The notes: generated by a model from the sequence alone, not told the origin. Numbered from the stretch's first letter, positions 44,031-53,875 are shown. The stretch: DNA of 64,000 nt from Arthrobacter sp. CJ23 (GCF_024741795.1 NZ_CP102950.1:3720001-3784000); one strand, 5' to 3'. Numbers and translations: made by a program.

Positions 44031-46847
44031 CTACCCAGCCGCAGCCTCCTGCAGGGCGAGGTAGATCTTGTCGCGGGCGATGGGCAGCTCGCCGAAGCGG
44101 ACCCCGGTGGCGTTCCGGATGGCGTTGGCCAGGGCCGGGGCCACGGGGTTGAAGGGGCTTTCGCTCATGGACTTGGCACCGAGCGGGCCCATCTGGTCGT
44201 TGGTTGAGGCGAAGTAGACCTCGCTGCGCGGCACGTCCGCGAAGGACGGGATGTGGTACTGCCGCAGGATGTCCGTGGTGACCCGGCCGGCGTCGTCCAC
44301 CCTGACTTCCTCGTACAGCGCAGCACCCAGCGCCTGCGCGATGCCGCCTTCGATTTGGCCGCGGCACTGCCGCGGGTTGACCACCACGCCGGCGTCGGCG
44401 GCCTGCACGCTCTGCAGGATCCGCAGCTCGCCCGTGCCGGTGTTGACCGCCACCCGGAAGCCGTGGACGTTGAACGCCACCGATCGCGGCGTGCCGTCCC
44501 AGCTGCCCTCGGCGGCGAGGTGCACGCCCCGGTGCCGCGCGGCGTCGTGGATGTCAGCGAGCGGAAGCCGCCGCCCGGCACAGTCCACGCCGCCGTCGTC
44601 GAGCACGCAGTCCGCCTCCGGAACGCCGGCCAGGACCGCCGCCACGGAAACGATCCGCGAGGCGAGCTCGGTGGCGGCCAGAAGCGTCGCCTTGCCGGCC
44701 ACCACGGTGCCGGCCGAGCCGAACGCGCCGGTGTCGTGCTCCACCAGGTCCGTGTCGGACTGCCGCACGGCCACCTTCCCGGCGGTCGTGGAGAGCGCCG
44801 TCGCGGCCAGCTGGGCGTGCACGGTGGTGGTGCCGTTGCCGAATTCGGCGGTCCCGACGTCGGCCGCGAACGTGCCGTCCGGAAGCAGGCTCACGCGGGT
44901 ATGGGCGAAGTGGCCGCGCGGCGGGACGGTGTCGATCATGGACAGCGCGGCGCCCTGGCCCGTGACCCAGTCCGGGCCGAGGTCATCGAGCCCGGCGGCG
45001 GCGTAGCGCTCCTTGCCGCGGTCCAGGGCATCGCGCACCAGGGCGATGCACTGGTCCAGGCCGTAGCTGCCGTAGTGCACGTCCTCCTCGGGCTCGGGGG
45101 TGGTGGAGAGCATGTCGTCGCCCTCGCGCACCATGTTCCGGAGCCGGAATTCGAGCGGATCCATGCCGATGCCCACGGCCAGCTCGTCGATGGCCGACTC
45201 GATCGCGAAGATCATCTGGCTCAGCCCGTAGCCCCGGAACGCCCCGGCGGGCACGGTGTTGGTGTACACGGCGTGCGCGTCCACCTTCTTGTTGGCGCAC
45301 TTGTACACGGCCAGCGATTCGCCGCAGCCGTGGAACATCACGCCGGGGGCGTGGTTGCCGTAGGCGCCGGTGTTGGTGACCACATCCAACTGCAGCGCGG
45401 TGAGGAGTCCGTCCTTGCTGGCGCCGGCCTTGAGCTTGATGGTGAAGGGGTGCCGGGTGGTGGTGGCGGTGAACTGTTCCGTACGGGTGAACTCCAGCTG
45501 CACGGGCCGGCGCAGGGTGAGCGCCGCGAGGGCCACGAGGTCCTCGGTGAGTACTTCCTGCTTGCCGCCGAAGCCTCCGCCCACACGTCCGGCGACCACG
45601 CGGATGCGGTCCTCGGGGAGGTCGAACACGCGGCCCAGCGTGCGCCGGACCAGGAACGGGACCTGGCTGGAGGAGCGGACCACCAGGCGGTCCTCCTCGT
45701 CGAGCCAGGCGATGGAGGAGTGCGTTTCCATGGCGACATGCTGCACGCGCTGGGTCCGGTACGTGTGCTCGTGGATGAAGTCGGCCGATCCGAAACCATC
45801 CGCCACGCTGCCCAGTTCCGAATGGAGCTCGGCCACCACGTTCTGCCGCGGGCGCGAGATCCGGGCCTTTTCAGGATCCTTGTCCCCGTGCAGGGCAGGG
45901 GCGCCGGGAAGCATGGCGTCCTGCGGGCTGAAGACGGCGTCCAGCAGTTCGTATTCCACGCGCAGGGCGCGGGCACCGGCCTCTGCGGCGCCCACGGATT
46001 CGGCCACGACGGCGGCCACCCGCTGCCCGATGAACCGCACCACGTCATCCAGCACGCGGGTATCGTCCGGATCGTCCGTGTAGAGCTCATGCTGGGCGGT
46101 GGAGAAGTGCTGCGCCGGGGCGTCCTCGTGCGTGAAGACCGCGACGACGCCGGGCACCTGGAGCGCGGCGGTCTTGTCGATGGAGACGATCCGCGCGTGG
46201 GCGTGGGGCGAGCGGAGCAGTTTCAGGTGCAGCAGGCCCTGGAGCTCCTCGCCGGGGACGTCCAGGGTGTAGCGGGCGGTGCCGGTGACGACGGCGGTGC
46301 CGGCGGGTGCGGGCACGTTGTCGCCGAGCCGCCCGGCGGAGCGTGCGGCGGCCGCTGGCGCGCTACTCCCCAAAGCCGCCGCACCGCCGTCGTGCGCGTG
46401 GCTCCCCTGACTCCCGCACACGGCGTCCGCGATGGAACGGTACCCGGTGCAGCGGCAAAGGTTGCCCTTGAGGCTGCGGGGCAGGTTGGCCTTCTGCTCG
46501 TCGTCGAACGTGGCTGCGGTCATCATCATGCCGGCGGTGCAGAAGCCGCACTGGAAGCCCTGTTCGGCCAGGAACTGCTCCTGCACGGGATGCAGTCCGC
46601 CGTCCGTTGCACCGGACGTCCCGGCGAGCCCTTCGATGGTGGTGACGGCCTTGCCCTCGGCGCGGACGGCCGGGTAGATGCAGCTGTGGACCGGGGTGCC
46701 GTCCACGTGGACGGTGCAGGCTCCGCAGTCGCCGCCGTCGCAGCCCTTTTTGACGCCAAAATTGCCCTGTTCGCGCAGGAACGTGCGCAGGCACTGGCCG
46801 GGGCGCGGGGTGGCCGGGGTGGCGGTGCCGTTGATTTCGGTTGCCAT
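44031..46847 (-). CDS. Xanthine dehydrogenase, fused [2Fe-2S] and molybdopterin-binding subunit
   Basis: A 938-residue fusion. Residues 1-150 are the two-[2Fe-2S] domain (Cys 36, 41, 44, 56; then Cys 100, 103, 131, 133). Residues from about 170 are the Moco-binding subunit, with [27 protein letters not shown] and the C-terminal [17 protein letters not shown] region holding the catalytic glutamate. It hydroxylates xanthine to urate, or a related purine. ATG 46847 follows AAGGAGG. The stop of the FAD subunit gene is 2 bases upstream, so the three Xdh genes are one operon. Confidence 0.93.
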   Translation of the reverse strand: MATEINGTATPATPRPGQCLRTFLREQGNFGVKKGCDGGDCGACTVHVDGTPVHSCIYPAVRAEGKAVTTIEGLAGTSGATDGGLHPVQEQFLAEQGFQCGFCTAGMMMTAATFDDEQKANLPRSLKGNLCRCTGYRSIADAVCGSQGSHAHDGGAAALGSSAPAAAARSAGRLGDNVPAPAGTAVVTGTARYTLDVPGEELQGLLHLKLLRSPHAHARIVSIDKTAALQVPGVVAVFTHEDAPAQHFSTAQHELYTDDPDDTRVLDDVVRFIGQRVAAVVAESVGAAEAGARALRVEYELLDAVFSPQDAMLPGAPALHGDKDPEKARISRPRQNVVAELHSELGSVADGFGSADFIHEHTYRTQRVQHVAMETHSSIAWLDEEDRLVVRSSSQVPFLVRRTLGRVFDLPEDRIRVVAGRVGGGFGGKQEVLTEDLVALAALTLRRPVQLEFTRTEQFTATTTRHPFTIKLKAGASKDGLLTALQLDVVTNTGAYGNHAPGVMFHGCGESLAVYKCANKKVDAHAVYTNTVPAGAFRGYGLSQMIFAIESAIDELAVGIGMDPLEFRLRNMVREGDDMLSTTPEPEEDVHYGSYGLDQCIALVRDALDRGKERYAAAGLDDLGPDWVTGQGAALSMIDTVPPRGHFAHTRVSLLPDGTFAADVGTAEFGNGTTTVHAQLAATALSTTAGKVAVRQSDTDLVEHDTGAFGSAGTVVAGKATLLAATELASRIVSVAAVLAGVPEADCVLDDGGVDCAGRRLPLADIHDAARHRGVHLAAEGSWDGTPRSVAFNVHGFRVAVNTGTGELRILQSVQAADAGVVVNPRQCRGQIEGGIAQALGAALYEEVRVDDAGRVTTDILRQYHIPSFADVPRSEVYFASTNDQMGPLGAKSMSESPFNPVAPALANAIRNATGVRFGELPIARDKIYLALQEAAAG

Positions 46848-46849
46848 GC

Positions 46850-47794
46850 TCAGGCCTCCTTCTGCTGCTTGTTCTGTGTTGTTTCGGGTTGCGCGCTCGG
46901 CTGCGGCGAGGTGGCGTGCGGCCGCCCGGAGGGTCCTGTCCAGAAGTCGCCCGAGACCACCAGCCGTTCGCCGAGCAGTTCGCCGCGGATTTCCTCCGCG
47001 AGCCGCAGGGTCATGTCCCGCCGCCAGGCCGGGAGCCCGTGGATGTCGTCGTGGTACAGCTCCTCCGGGATGGCCTTCCCGACGGCGGCCGCCAGGGCCG
47101 CGGGGCCAGCCATCTTGGCGGCGGCGAACCGCAGCTGCACGGGGCGCTTGGTGGCGGCGGTGACGGTGATGACCAGGCTGCCATCGGCGTCGAGCCGGCC
47201 GATCAGCAGCACCCCGGAACGGCCGAGATTGCTGAGCGAAAGCCGCCGGAAGGCCACCTTCGCGGACAACGCCGACGCCGGCAGCTGGATGCTGCGCAGG
47301 AGCTCGCCGGGTGCCAGGCTGTTTTGCCCGTCCCCGGTGATGAAGGCGGCCACCGGGACGGTGCGGCTGCTGCCGCCGGGGCCGAGGATGGTGGCGGTGG
47401 CGTCCAGCCCGGCGCAGAGCGAAATCATGGGCCCGGCCGGGAGCGAGGTGCAGAGGTTGCCGCCCACGGTGGACATGTTCCAGACCTTGAAGGACGCCAC
47501 GAAGGAGTCGCAGCACGGGCGGAACAGGTCCAGCCCCGGCCACTGGCTGCCGGCCACGGCATCCGAACCCGGCAGGGCGTAGAGCTCGGCCACGGTACAG
47601 GTAGCGGCCAGTTCGATCCCGGCGTCGCTCACGGTGACGGCGGGCCAGCCGGCCTGGCCCAGGTCCAGCAATCGTTTGAGGACGGTGCTGCCGTAGGAGA
47701 AGAGGACCGTGCCGCCGGCCAGCCAGGCATCGCCGTCGCGCCAATCGGCGGGGTCCGTGGTGGGGACGACGGCCTCGATGGTGTTCATGTCCAT
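46850..47794 (-). CDS. Xanthine dehydrogenase FAD-binding subunit
   Basis: A 314-residue FAD domain (CoxM/XdhB type) with [24 protein letters not shown] (pyrophosphate loop) and a C-terminal CO_deh_flav_C-like region ([16 protein letters not shown]). It carries electrons from the FeS clusters to NAD or another acceptor. ATG 47794 follows AGGAGGA. It overlaps the end of the xdhC-like gene by 10 bases and ends with a Gln/Pro-rich tail. Confidence 0.92.
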   Translation of the reverse strand: MDMNTIEAVVPTTDPADWRDGDAWLAGGTVLFSYGSTVLKRLLDLGQAGWPAVTVSDAGIELAATCTVAELYALPGSDAVAGSQWPGLDLFRPCCDSFVASFKVWNMSTVGGNLCTSLPAGPMISLCAGLDATATILGPGGSSRTVPVAAFITGDGQNSLAPGELLRSIQLPASALSAKVAFRRLSLSNLGRSGVLLIGRLDADGSLVITVTAATKRPVQLRFAAAKMAGPAALAAAVGKAIPEELYHDDIHGLPAWRRDMTLRLAEEIRGELLGERLVVSGDFWTGPSGRPHATSPQPSAQPETTQNKQQKEA

Positions 47795-49068
47795 GGGTCC
47801 TCCTGGCGGGGATCGTGCGTGGAGCGCAGTTCGTGCGAGCGGGGTTCGAATGTGGAAAGTTCGTGCGGGCGGGTTTCGTGCGTGCGGTGGATGGGGCCGG
47901 CACCGTCCCTCAGCGAGGATGCAGCAAGCGGCGCCAGCGGGGCGTATCCACGGCCGGCGCGGCCGCGGGAGGCGACGATCTCGGCCGTGATGGACACCGC
48001 CACTTCGGCGGGCGTGACGGCACCGAGGTCCAGGCCGATGGGCGAGTGCAGCCGTTCCAGCGCCTCGGCCGGGGTGCCGTCCGCGAGCAGGGCGTCGATC
48101 CGCTGGCGGTGGCTGCGGCGCGAGCCCATGGCGCCCACGTAGGCCAGCCGCAGCCGGAGCGCGGTTTCCAGCAGCGGGATGTCGAATTTGGGGTCGTGGG
48201 TCAGGACGCACACCACGGTGCGGCCGTCCACGCGGCCCGCGGCGGCTTCGGCCGCCAGGTAGCGGTGCGGCCAGTCCGTGACGAGCCGGTCCGCTGCGTC
48301 GAAGCGGCTTTGCCGGGAGAAGGCGGGGCGGGCATCGCAGAGCGTGACGTCGTAGCCGAGGAGTTTGCCCGCAGGGAGGAGTGCGGCGCCGAAGTCGTTG
48401 GCCCCGAAAATGAGCATGCGCGCGGAAGGGAGCCGGCTTTCCACGAAGAGGGTGATGGGTTCGGGCTCGAGCTCCGAGCCGGTGCAGCCCTCGGGCGGCG
48501 CCAGCCGGACGAGGCCGGCGCGGCCGCCTTGGAGCAGCGGCTCCAGCTGGGCGGCTGCCGCGTAGACGGTGGCGGGATGGTCACCCACCAGCCGGGCAAG
48601 GTCCGGGGATTCCATGGCGCGGAAGCGCACGGGGTCATGCACCACCACGGCTCCCCCGCCGGCGTCGAGCCTGCGGATCAGTGCCACGGCCGCGGTGGAA
48701 TGGTGGCCCGCCAGGCTGTGCAGCAGGGCGAAATCCATGGCCTCGGGCGAGGAGCCGAGCGGCTGGATGTGGACTTCCAGCTCCCCTCCACACGTCAGCC
48801 CGACGGCGAACGCGTCCTCGGCGCTGTAGCCGAACAACTCGCGGCGCGTGCCGCCGTCGCGCAGTGTTTCCAGGGCGGAGTCCACCACCGCGCCCTCCAC
48901 GCAGCCGCCGGAGAGGCTGCCCAACACGTCGCCGTTCTCGGAGACCAGCATGGAGGTGCCGAGGGGCCGGGGCACGGAGCCGCCGGTGCCCACGATGGTG
49001 GCTACGGCACAGCGCTGGCCGGAGACCGCAGGCTGCCAGTTGCCCAGCGAAGGCATCAGATCCAGCAT
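47785..49068 (-). CDS. XdhC-family molybdenum cofactor maturation protein
   Basis: A 427-residue XdhC/CoxI protein that inserts sulfurated Moco into xanthine dehydrogenase. The N-terminal domain has [20 protein letters not shown] and [13 protein letters not shown]. The C-terminal Rossmann domain includes [31 protein letters not shown] and [14 protein letters not shown]. An unusual tail ([20 protein letters not shown]) repeats short HEL/RS units and overlaps the next gene. First gene of the operon; ATG 49068 follows AAGGACG. Confidence 0.92.
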   Translation of the reverse strand: MLDLMPSLGNWQPAVSGQRCAVATIVGTGGSVPRPLGTSMLVSENGDVLGSLSGGCVEGAVVDSALETLRDGGTRRELFGYSAEDAFAVGLTCGGELEVHIQPLGSSPEAMDFALLHSLAGHHSTAAVALIRRLDAGGGAVVVHDPVRFRAMESPDLARLVGDHPATVYAAAAQLEPLLQGGRAGLVRLAPPEGCTGSELEPEPITLFVESRLPSARMLIFGANDFGAALLPAGKLLGYDVTLCDARPAFSRQSRFDAADRLVTDWPHRYLAAEAAAGRVDGRTVVCVLTHDPKFDIPLLETALRLRLAYVGAMGSRRSHRQRIDALLADGTPAEALERLHSPIGLDLGAVTPAEVAVSITAEIVASRGRAGRGYAPLAPLAASSLRDGAGPIHRTHETRPHELSTFEPRSHELRSTHDPRQEDPWT

Positions 49069-49386
49069 GGCTACACGTCCTTATTTTCCGAAGGTCCGGA
49101 CGGACGGGCCGACCGGAGAGTGCGCGATCTTGCCCCATCGTCTCACTGCTTGAGCCTGTGGAGGGGAAGTCGCGGTAAATGAAGTCATAGGACCGGGGAC
49201 GGGGTTCACCATCCCCGTCCCCGGTCCATAGCGGAGCAAACACACCCGTCCCTGGGAACCAGGGCCGCCGCCCGCCGTCGTGGATCCGGTGCTGCGGACC
49301 ACGGCGGCGGACGCCTATTCAATGCGGTGGGTGCGGATGGACCGCCGTCTTGAGGCGCCCCCTGAAGGGGCGGATTGCGGCCCGGG
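49069..49386. other. Gene-free region between xdhC and the NCS2 permease
   Basis: This 318-base stretch holds the perfect hairpin at 49190-49227 and a shorter stem near 49351-49369 (GCGCCCC-CTGA-GGGGCG type). TTCCGAAGGTCCGGA at 49086-49100 is a weak match to the operator set. No open frame looks genuine. The promoter of the xdh operon must lie within 49069-49189. Confidence 0.5.
49190..49227. terminator. Terminator of the guaD-NCS2 operon
   Basis: GGACCGGGGACGGGG (49190-49204) pairs perfectly with CCCCGTCCCCGGTCC (49213-49227). On the reverse strand it follows the permease stop by about 160 bases. Confidence 0.75.
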
Positions 49387-50955
49387 CTACACGCCCATCA
49401 GGGCGTTGATGGGTCCGCGGGCGAAGTAGATGATGAAGCCCGCCGTGACCACCCACATCAGCGGATGGACTTTCCTGCCCCGGCCCGACGCCGCGCTGAT
49501 GACGGCGAAGGAGATGAAGCCGACGCCGATGCCGTTGGCGATCGAGTAGGTCAGCGGCATGGTGACGATGGTCAGGAAGGCCGGCAGTGCGATGGAGAAC
49601 TTGCTGAACTTGATCTCGCGGATCTGCGCCATCATCATCGCGCCCACCACCACCAGGGCGGCTGCTGCCACTTCCAGCGGTACCACCGAGGTCAGCGGCG
49701 TGAAGAACATCGAGCCCAGGAACAGCACGCCGGTGACCACGGAGGCCAGGCCCGTGCGGGCACCTTCGCCGATCCCCGCCGCGGAGTCGATGTACACCGT
49801 GTTGGAGGACCCGGACGTCCCGCCGCCCACTACTGCGCCCAGGCCTTCGACGATGAAGGCGGACTTCAGCTTGGGGAACGTGCCGTCCTTGTGGGCCACG
49901 CCGGCGCTCTTGGCGAGGCCGGTCATGGTGCCCATGGCGTCGAAGAAGTTGGTGAACACCAGGGTGAACACCAGCATGGTGGCGGCCAGGCCGCCGATCC
50001 GGGCGAACGAGCCGAACAGGTCGAACTGCCCCACCAGGCTGAGGTCCGGGACGGAGACCAGCTGGCTCGAAAGGATCGGCACGTTCAGGTGCCAGCCGCC
50101 GGGGTTGTCCGCGGAGCCCGGGCCGATGTGGAACACGGCCTCGGCAACAGCGGCGAGGACGGTGGTGGCGACGATGCCGATGAGCAGGCCACCCTGGATC
50201 CTGCGGGCCACGAGGATGCCCATGACCAGCAGACCGATGATGAAGACGAGCGTGGGGATGGACGTGATGGAGCCATCCGTGCCGAGCTGGACCGGCGGGC
50301 CGCCCTTTGTGGGGCGGACAAAGCCGGAGTCGACAAAGCCGATGAAGGCGATGAACAGGCCGATGCCGACGGTGATGGCGGCCTTGAGTTCCTTGGGGAC
50401 TGCCTTGAAGATCGCCGTCCGGGCGCCGGTGGCACCGAAGAGGACGATCAGGATGCCGTTGATGACCACCAGGCCCATGGCTTCCGGCCATGTGACTTCC
50501 TGGATGACCGCCACGGCGAGGAAGGAGTTGATGCCCAGGCCGGCTGCGAGGCCGAAGGGCAGGTTGGCGACGAGACCGAAAACGATGGTCATGACGCCGG
50601 CGGTGAGGCCGGTGACCGCGCCTACCTGTGCTGCCGAGAGCCAGCCGCCCGCGACGTCGGTGGGGGCGTTGTCTGCGGAGAAGCCGCCCAGGATGAGCGG
50701 GTTGAGGATCACGATGTACGCCATCGTGAAGAAGGTGACCAGGCCGCCTCGGAACTCGCGGGCCAGCGTGGAGCCACGCTTGGTGATCTGGAAGAAACCA
50801 TCCAGGAAGGAGTTCGACGCCGGGGGCTTGGGGCCGTTGCCCTGTGCCAGTCCGGTTGCCGTGTGCATTTCGCGTGCCGCTGTCTGCTCCGCGCCGGAGA
50901 GCGCGGCCTGCTTTTCAGCTGCCGTTTGCATTTCTGCGGGGTCCAGGATTGTCAT
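49387..50955 (-). CDS. NCS2-family purine permease (AzgA type)
   Basis: A 522-residue proton symporter of the AzgA/PbuG branch, for adenine, guanine or hypoxanthine. It has LAREFRGGLVTFFTMAYIVILNP, GLAAGLGINSFLA, TNFFDAMGTMTGLAK and GTSGSSNTVYIDSAAGI. The guanine deaminase gene is immediately upstream (15 bases), so uptake and deamination of guanine are coupled. ATG 50955 was chosen over a GTG at 50964. Confidence 0.92.
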   Translation of the reverse strand: MTILDPAEMQTAAEKQAALSGAEQTAAREMHTATGLAQGNGPKPPASNSFLDGFFQITKRGSTLAREFRGGLVTFFTMAYIVILNPLILGGFSADNAPTDVAGGWLSAAQVGAVTGLTAGVMTIVFGLVANLPFGLAAGLGINSFLAVAVIQEVTWPEAMGLVVINGILIVLFGATGARTAIFKAVPKELKAAITVGIGLFIAFIGFVDSGFVRPTKGGPPVQLGTDGSITSIPTLVFIIGLLVMGILVARRIQGGLLIGIVATTVLAAVAEAVFHIGPGSADNPGGWHLNVPILSSQLVSVPDLSLVGQFDLFGSFARIGGLAATMLVFTLVFTNFFDAMGTMTGLAKSAGVAHKDGTFPKLKSAFIVEGLGAVVGGGTSGSSNTVYIDSAAGIGEGARTGLASVVTGVLFLGSMFFTPLTSVVPLEVAAAALVVVGAMMMAQIREIKFSKFSIALPAFLTIVTMPLTYSIANGIGVGFISFAVISAASGRGRKVHPLMWVVTAGFIIYFARGPINALMGV

Positions 50956-50970
50956 GTCAGCCACCGGGCC

Positions 50971-51465
50971 CTAGTAGTCAATCCTGGAGTCGAGCGCGTT
51001 CCAGGTGTTGAACGGTTCAAGGATGGCGGGGGCCTGGGGATCGCCCAGTTCCAGCTTGGAGACCGGCATGAGTGCATCCCGGTTCTCGTTCTCGAAGTAC
51101 TCGTAGAAGACGGCGTCGTCGAAACCGACCGACGCGGCGTCGTGCCGGTCCGCGGCGAAGACAACGCGGCTGATCCGGGCCCAGAGTGCGGAGGCCAGGC
51201 ACATGGGGCACGGCTCGCAGCTGGTGTAGAGGGTGGCGCCGCTCAGATCGAACGTGCCCAGTTCGCGGCAGGCGGTACGGATGGCCGTGACTTCTGCGTG
51301 GGCGGTGGGATCGTTGGTGGCGGTGACGCGGTTGACGCCTTCGAAGGTCTGTCCGTCCGCGGTGACAATGACGGCGCCGAAGGGCCCGCCGCTGTTGAGG
51401 ACATTGGCTGTTGCCAGCTCAATGGAAGTGGCCAGATAGTGCTCGGCCGTGACGGTTGTACTCAT
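50971..51465 (-). CDS. guaD: Guanine deaminase (cytidine-deaminase fold)
   Basis: A 164-residue zinc deaminase of the Bacillus GuaD type, converting guanine to xanthine. Motifs are PTAHAEVTAIR (zinc His and catalytic Glu) and TSCEPCPMCLASALW (two zinc Cys). The C-terminal NTWNALDSRIDY is a domain-swapped tail typical of GuaD. ATG 51465 follows TAAGGAAG, but that site can pair with CTTCCT upstream in the leader (51473-51492). Followed by the NCS2 permease. Confidence 0.9.
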   Translation of the reverse strand: MSTTVTAEHYLATSIELATANVLNSGGPFGAVIVTADGQTFEGVNRVTATNDPTAHAEVTAIRTACRELGTFDLSGATLYTSCEPCPMCLASALWARISRVVFAADRHDAASVGFDDAVFYEYFENENRDALMPVSKLELGDPQAPAILEPFNTWNALDSRIDY

Positions 51466-51639
51466 GTTGCGACTTCCTTAGTGCTGAGGAAGCCAGGTGA
51501 CCCCGAGACGTGACGTGCCAGTGCGACGGTTACCAGGCTTCAGCATGTGCTTTTGAAGGTTCGCCTGGTAGATAGCTTCCCGGAGTCCGGTGCCCGCCTT
51601 TGGCAAGATCGAGAATAGCACCGGACCTGTGAGCCGCGC
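51466..51639 (-). promoter_or_regulatory. Structured 5' leader of guaD, riboswitch-like
   Basis: The 394-base gap 51466-51859 has no sure gene. On the reverse strand the guaD leader shows GTCCGGTG/CACCGGAC (51619-51626 with 51585-51592), then TACCAGGC/GCCTGGTA (51563-51570 with 51531-51538). The latter's second arm can instead pair with GGTCACCTGGC (51492-51502). A last stem pairs CTTCCT with AGGAAG (51473-51492), hiding the ribosome binding site. Mutually exclusive stems plus a masked site are riboswitch-like. A 54-residue open frame (51478-51642, no ribosome binding site) also runs through it. Confidence 0.45.
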
Positions 51640-51675
51640 CATAGTTTTTTGAAAACTTAATTTCGTGATGTGAAA
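51640..51675. promoter_or_regulatory. Tandem operators between guaD and 8-oxoguanine deaminase
   Basis: TTTCGTGATGTGAAA (51661-51675; TTTCACATCACGAAA on the other strand) and, 21 bp away, the weaker CATAGTTTTTTGAAA (51640-51654). They are placed to control both divergent units. Confidence 0.6.
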
Positions 51676-51859
51676 TTCATGCTGCGAGCGGGTTGGCGGC
51701 CGAATGTGACCGGTACGTCCCCACATGCGTTGACTGCCGCCGTCGGGCATCCTACGCTGGCCGAACCAAAAGGCGGCAGCCTCGCGGCACAACCTGGATC
51801 AGCAGACAGGGCCTAACTGAGCTGGAACGCAACCATGCCGACCAGACAAGGAGCCATCC

Positions 51860-53236
51860 ATGGCCCACCCGCACACCCCGTCCCTGTCCCCGTCCAGGCT
51901 CTGGATCAAGAACCCGCTCGCCGTTTTCACGGCCAACCAGCTCGACGCCGGCGGCGGCCTGGTGGTCCGCGGCGGGGAGATCGCCGAGCTCGTCCCCGCC
52001 GGCGGGCAGCCATCCTCAGCCGTTGATTCGGTGTTTGATGCCTCGGCGCACGTCCTCATGCCGGGCCTGATCAACACGCACCACCACTTCTACCAAACGC
52101 TCACCCGCGCCTGGGGACCGGTGGCCAACGCCCCGCTGTTCCCGTGGCTGCAGAACCTCTACCCCGTGTGGGCGCGGCTGAGCCCGCGGAGCCTGGAGCT
52201 CGCCGTCGAGGTGGCCCTCGCGGAACTGCTGCTCTCCGGCTGCACCACCGCCGCGGACCACCACTACCTGTTCCCGGCCGGCATGGAGGACGCGATCGAC
52301 ATCGAGGCCGGGGTGGTGCGCCGGATGGGCATGCGGGCCACCCTGACCCGCGGCTCCATGACGCTCGGCGAGGACGACGGCGGGCTGCCGCCGCGTTCCA
52401 CGGTCCAGCCGCCGGAGGTGATCCTTGCCGACAGCGAGCGGCTCATCCGCGAGTACCACGAGGCCGGCGACGGCGCCGTGATCCAGATTGCGCTGGCGCC
52501 GTGCTCGCCCTTCTCCGTGACCAAGGAGATCATGGCCGAAAGCGCCGCACTGGCGGAGCGTTTCGACGTCCGGCTGCATACGCACCTCGCCGAGACCATC
52601 GACGAGGAGGACTTCTGCCAGTCGATGTTCGGGCTGCGCACCGTGGACTACCTGGACAGCGTCGGCTGGCTGGGCAACCGCACCTGGCTGGGCCACGGCA
52701 TCCACTTCAACGACGAGGAGATCGCCCGGCTGGGTGCCGCGGGCACCGCCGTCGCGCACTGCCCGACGTCGAACATGCGGCTAGCGTCCGGCACCGCACG
52801 CGTGCTGGAACTGGAGGCGGCCGGGGTGCCGGTGGGGCTGGGCGTGGACGGATCGGCGTCGAACGATGCCTCCAACATGATCCTGGAGGCACGGCAGGCA
52901 CTATATCTCCAGCGGCTGCGGTACGGGGCGGACGTGCCGGTGGAGCGGGCGCTTGGCTGGGCGACGCGGGGCTCCGCAGCCGTCCTGGGCCGTTCGGACA
53001 TCGGCCAGCTGGCGCCCGGGCTACAGGCTGACCTGGCACTGTTCAAGCCTGACGAGCTGCGATTCTCCGGCAGCCACGACCCGGTGGCGGCGCTGCTGCT
53101 GTGCGGGGCGGACCGCGCGGACCGCGTCATGGTGGGCGGGCAGTGGCGCGTGGTGGACAGCGCCATTCCGGGGCTCGACGTGGCCGGGCTCATCGCGGAG
53201 CACACGGCCGCTGCGCGGAAGCTGATCAGCGGGTAG
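51860..53236 (+). CDS. 8-oxoguanine deaminase (amidohydrolase superfamily)
   Basis: A 458-residue amidohydrolase. PGLINTHHHFYQTLTRAW, with the extra His/Gln typical of 8-oxoguanine deaminases, is at about residue 70. HTHLAETIDEE and LGHGIHFNDEEIARL, then GLGVDGSASNDASNMILEAR, supply metal and catalytic residues. It deaminates 8-oxoguanine (or guanine) to urate (xanthine). ATG 51860 follows ACAAGGAG. It is divergent from guaD with shared operators. An inverted repeat (53271-53281 with 53320-53330) and a terminator follow. Confidence 0.9.
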   Translation: MAHPHTPSLSPSRLWIKNPLAVFTANQLDAGGGLVVRGGEIAELVPAGGQPSSAVDSVFDASAHVLMPGLINTHHHFYQTLTRAWGPVANAPLFPWLQNLYPVWARLSPRSLELAVEVALAELLLSGCTTAADHHYLFPAGMEDAIDIEAGVVRRMGMRATLTRGSMTLGEDDGGLPPRSTVQPPEVILADSERLIREYHEAGDGAVIQIALAPCSPFSVTKEIMAESAALAERFDVRLHTHLAETIDEEDFCQSMFGLRTVDYLDSVGWLGNRTWLGHGIHFNDEEIARLGAAGTAVAHCPTSNMRLASGTARVLELEAAGVPVGLGVDGSASNDASNMILEARQALYLQRLRYGADVPVERALGWATRGSAAVLGRSDIGQLAPGLQADLALFKPDELRFSGSHDPVAALLLCGADRADRVMVGGQWRVVDSAIPGLDVAGLIAEHTAAARKLISG

Positions 53237-53270
53237 GCCCGCGGGCGGGGTGCGCGCCTCCATCCGCCGC

Positions 53271-53330
53271 TTCGATGGTTCCGCGCGCACCCGGTGGTTC
53301 GAATCATCGTTTGCGCAGGGAACCATCGAA
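53271..53330. repeat. Inverted repeat after 8-oxoguanine deaminase
   Basis: TTCGATGGTTC (53271-53281) and GAACCATCGAA (53320-53330), a perfect 11-bp pair with 38 bases between. It may serve as the forward terminator. Confidence 0.65.
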
Positions 53331-53371
53331 TCGGTGCGTGGACCGGCGCCGGCAGCTCCCGGGCACGCAAA

Positions 53372-53408
53372 AGCGGGCGGCACCTCCCCAGGTGCCGCCC
53401 GCTCTTTG
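53372..53408. terminator. Two-way terminator before the small gene
   Basis: AGCGGGCGGCACCT (53372-53385) pairs with AGGTGCCGCCCGCT (53390-53403), loop CCCC, then CTTT. Confidence 0.88.
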
Positions 53409-53448
53409 GCTCTGTTGCGCAGAGGCCGCGTCCTTCGGGGCAGGAACC

Positions 53449-53625
53449 TTAGGGACGCTGCCGGCCGAACACCGGGAGCGCGCGGAGCCAGCGGGAGAAC
53501 CCGCCGCTCTTGCGGTCGCAGTCGGCCGGAATGTAGAAGTCGGGGTCCGTGGCACCGAACGGCAGGTACAGCACCTGGCCCGGGGCCGGGAATTCCACGA
53601 CGTTGTTCTTGTCCTTCGAGTCCAT
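53449..53625 (-). CDS. Small hypothetical protein next to uricase
   Basis: A 58-residue protein of unknown family starting MDSKDKNNVVEFPAPGQVLY; ATG 53625 is well placed behind GAGGAGGAA. It has a hydrophilic N-terminus, LPFGATDPDFYIPADCDRKSG in the middle, and a basic-hydrophobic end (FSRWLRALPVFG) that could lie on a membrane. Tandem operators of the regulon type lie 31-66 bases upstream, so it is probably induced with the purine genes. I cannot propose a reaction. Confidence 0.65.
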   Translation of the reverse strand: MDSKDKNNVVEFPAPGQVLYLPFGATDPDFYIPADCDRKSGGFSRWLRALPVFGRQRP

Positions 53626-53655
53626 CTGTTCCTCCTCATTCACCTTGCTTGGCTT

Positions 53656-53785
53656 TTCCGCACTTCGGAAAACTTTTATTGTTATGTGGAAATACTAAGG
53701 CCGGATGGGAACGGGCGTCAAGACCTCCAATGGGCGGCAACCACAGGGCCGGTCACAATCGAAAAGTACATAACGATTCGTGGAA
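53656..53785. promoter_or_regulatory. Two tandem operator pairs between the small gene and uricase
   Basis: Pair 1: TTCCGCACTTCGGAA (53656-53670, perfect palindrome) and TATTGTTATGTGGAA (53677-53691), 21 bp apart. Pair 2, weaker and with mainly right halves conserved: CGGTCACAATCGAAA (53750-53764) and TAACGATTCGTGGAA (53771-53785), again 21 bp apart. GTACAT (53766-53771) / ATGTAC (53789-53794) overlaps pair 2. Pair 1 faces the small gene and pair 2 faces uricase. Confidence 0.6.
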
Positions 53786-53875
53786 GTGATGTACACCACT
53801 GGCGGACGTGGGCTACGCTTTCATCAATTCGTGGCCCAGGTCACGTAACCTGGGAGCAGCAGGCAGGGTCGTAAT

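Noticed and set aside
44253..47582. A 1109-codon open frame on the forward strand
   Set aside because: It is the complement of the xanthine dehydrogenase genes, whose motifs are certain. Its product is rich in His, Arg, Gly and Val without any domain, as expected from the antisense of G+C-rich coding DNA.
51478..51642. A 54-residue frame (MARLTGPVLFSILPKAG...) in the guaD leader
   Set aside because: It has no ribosome binding site, its start overlaps the operator, and it coincides with strong inverted repeats, so a leader RNA is more likely. I cannot fully exclude a leader peptide.
53296..53307. GGTTCGAATC resembling a tRNA T-loop
   Set aside because: The neighbouring bases do not form a T-stem, and no acceptor or anticodon arm can be drawn. 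It sits inside the loop of an inverted repeat.
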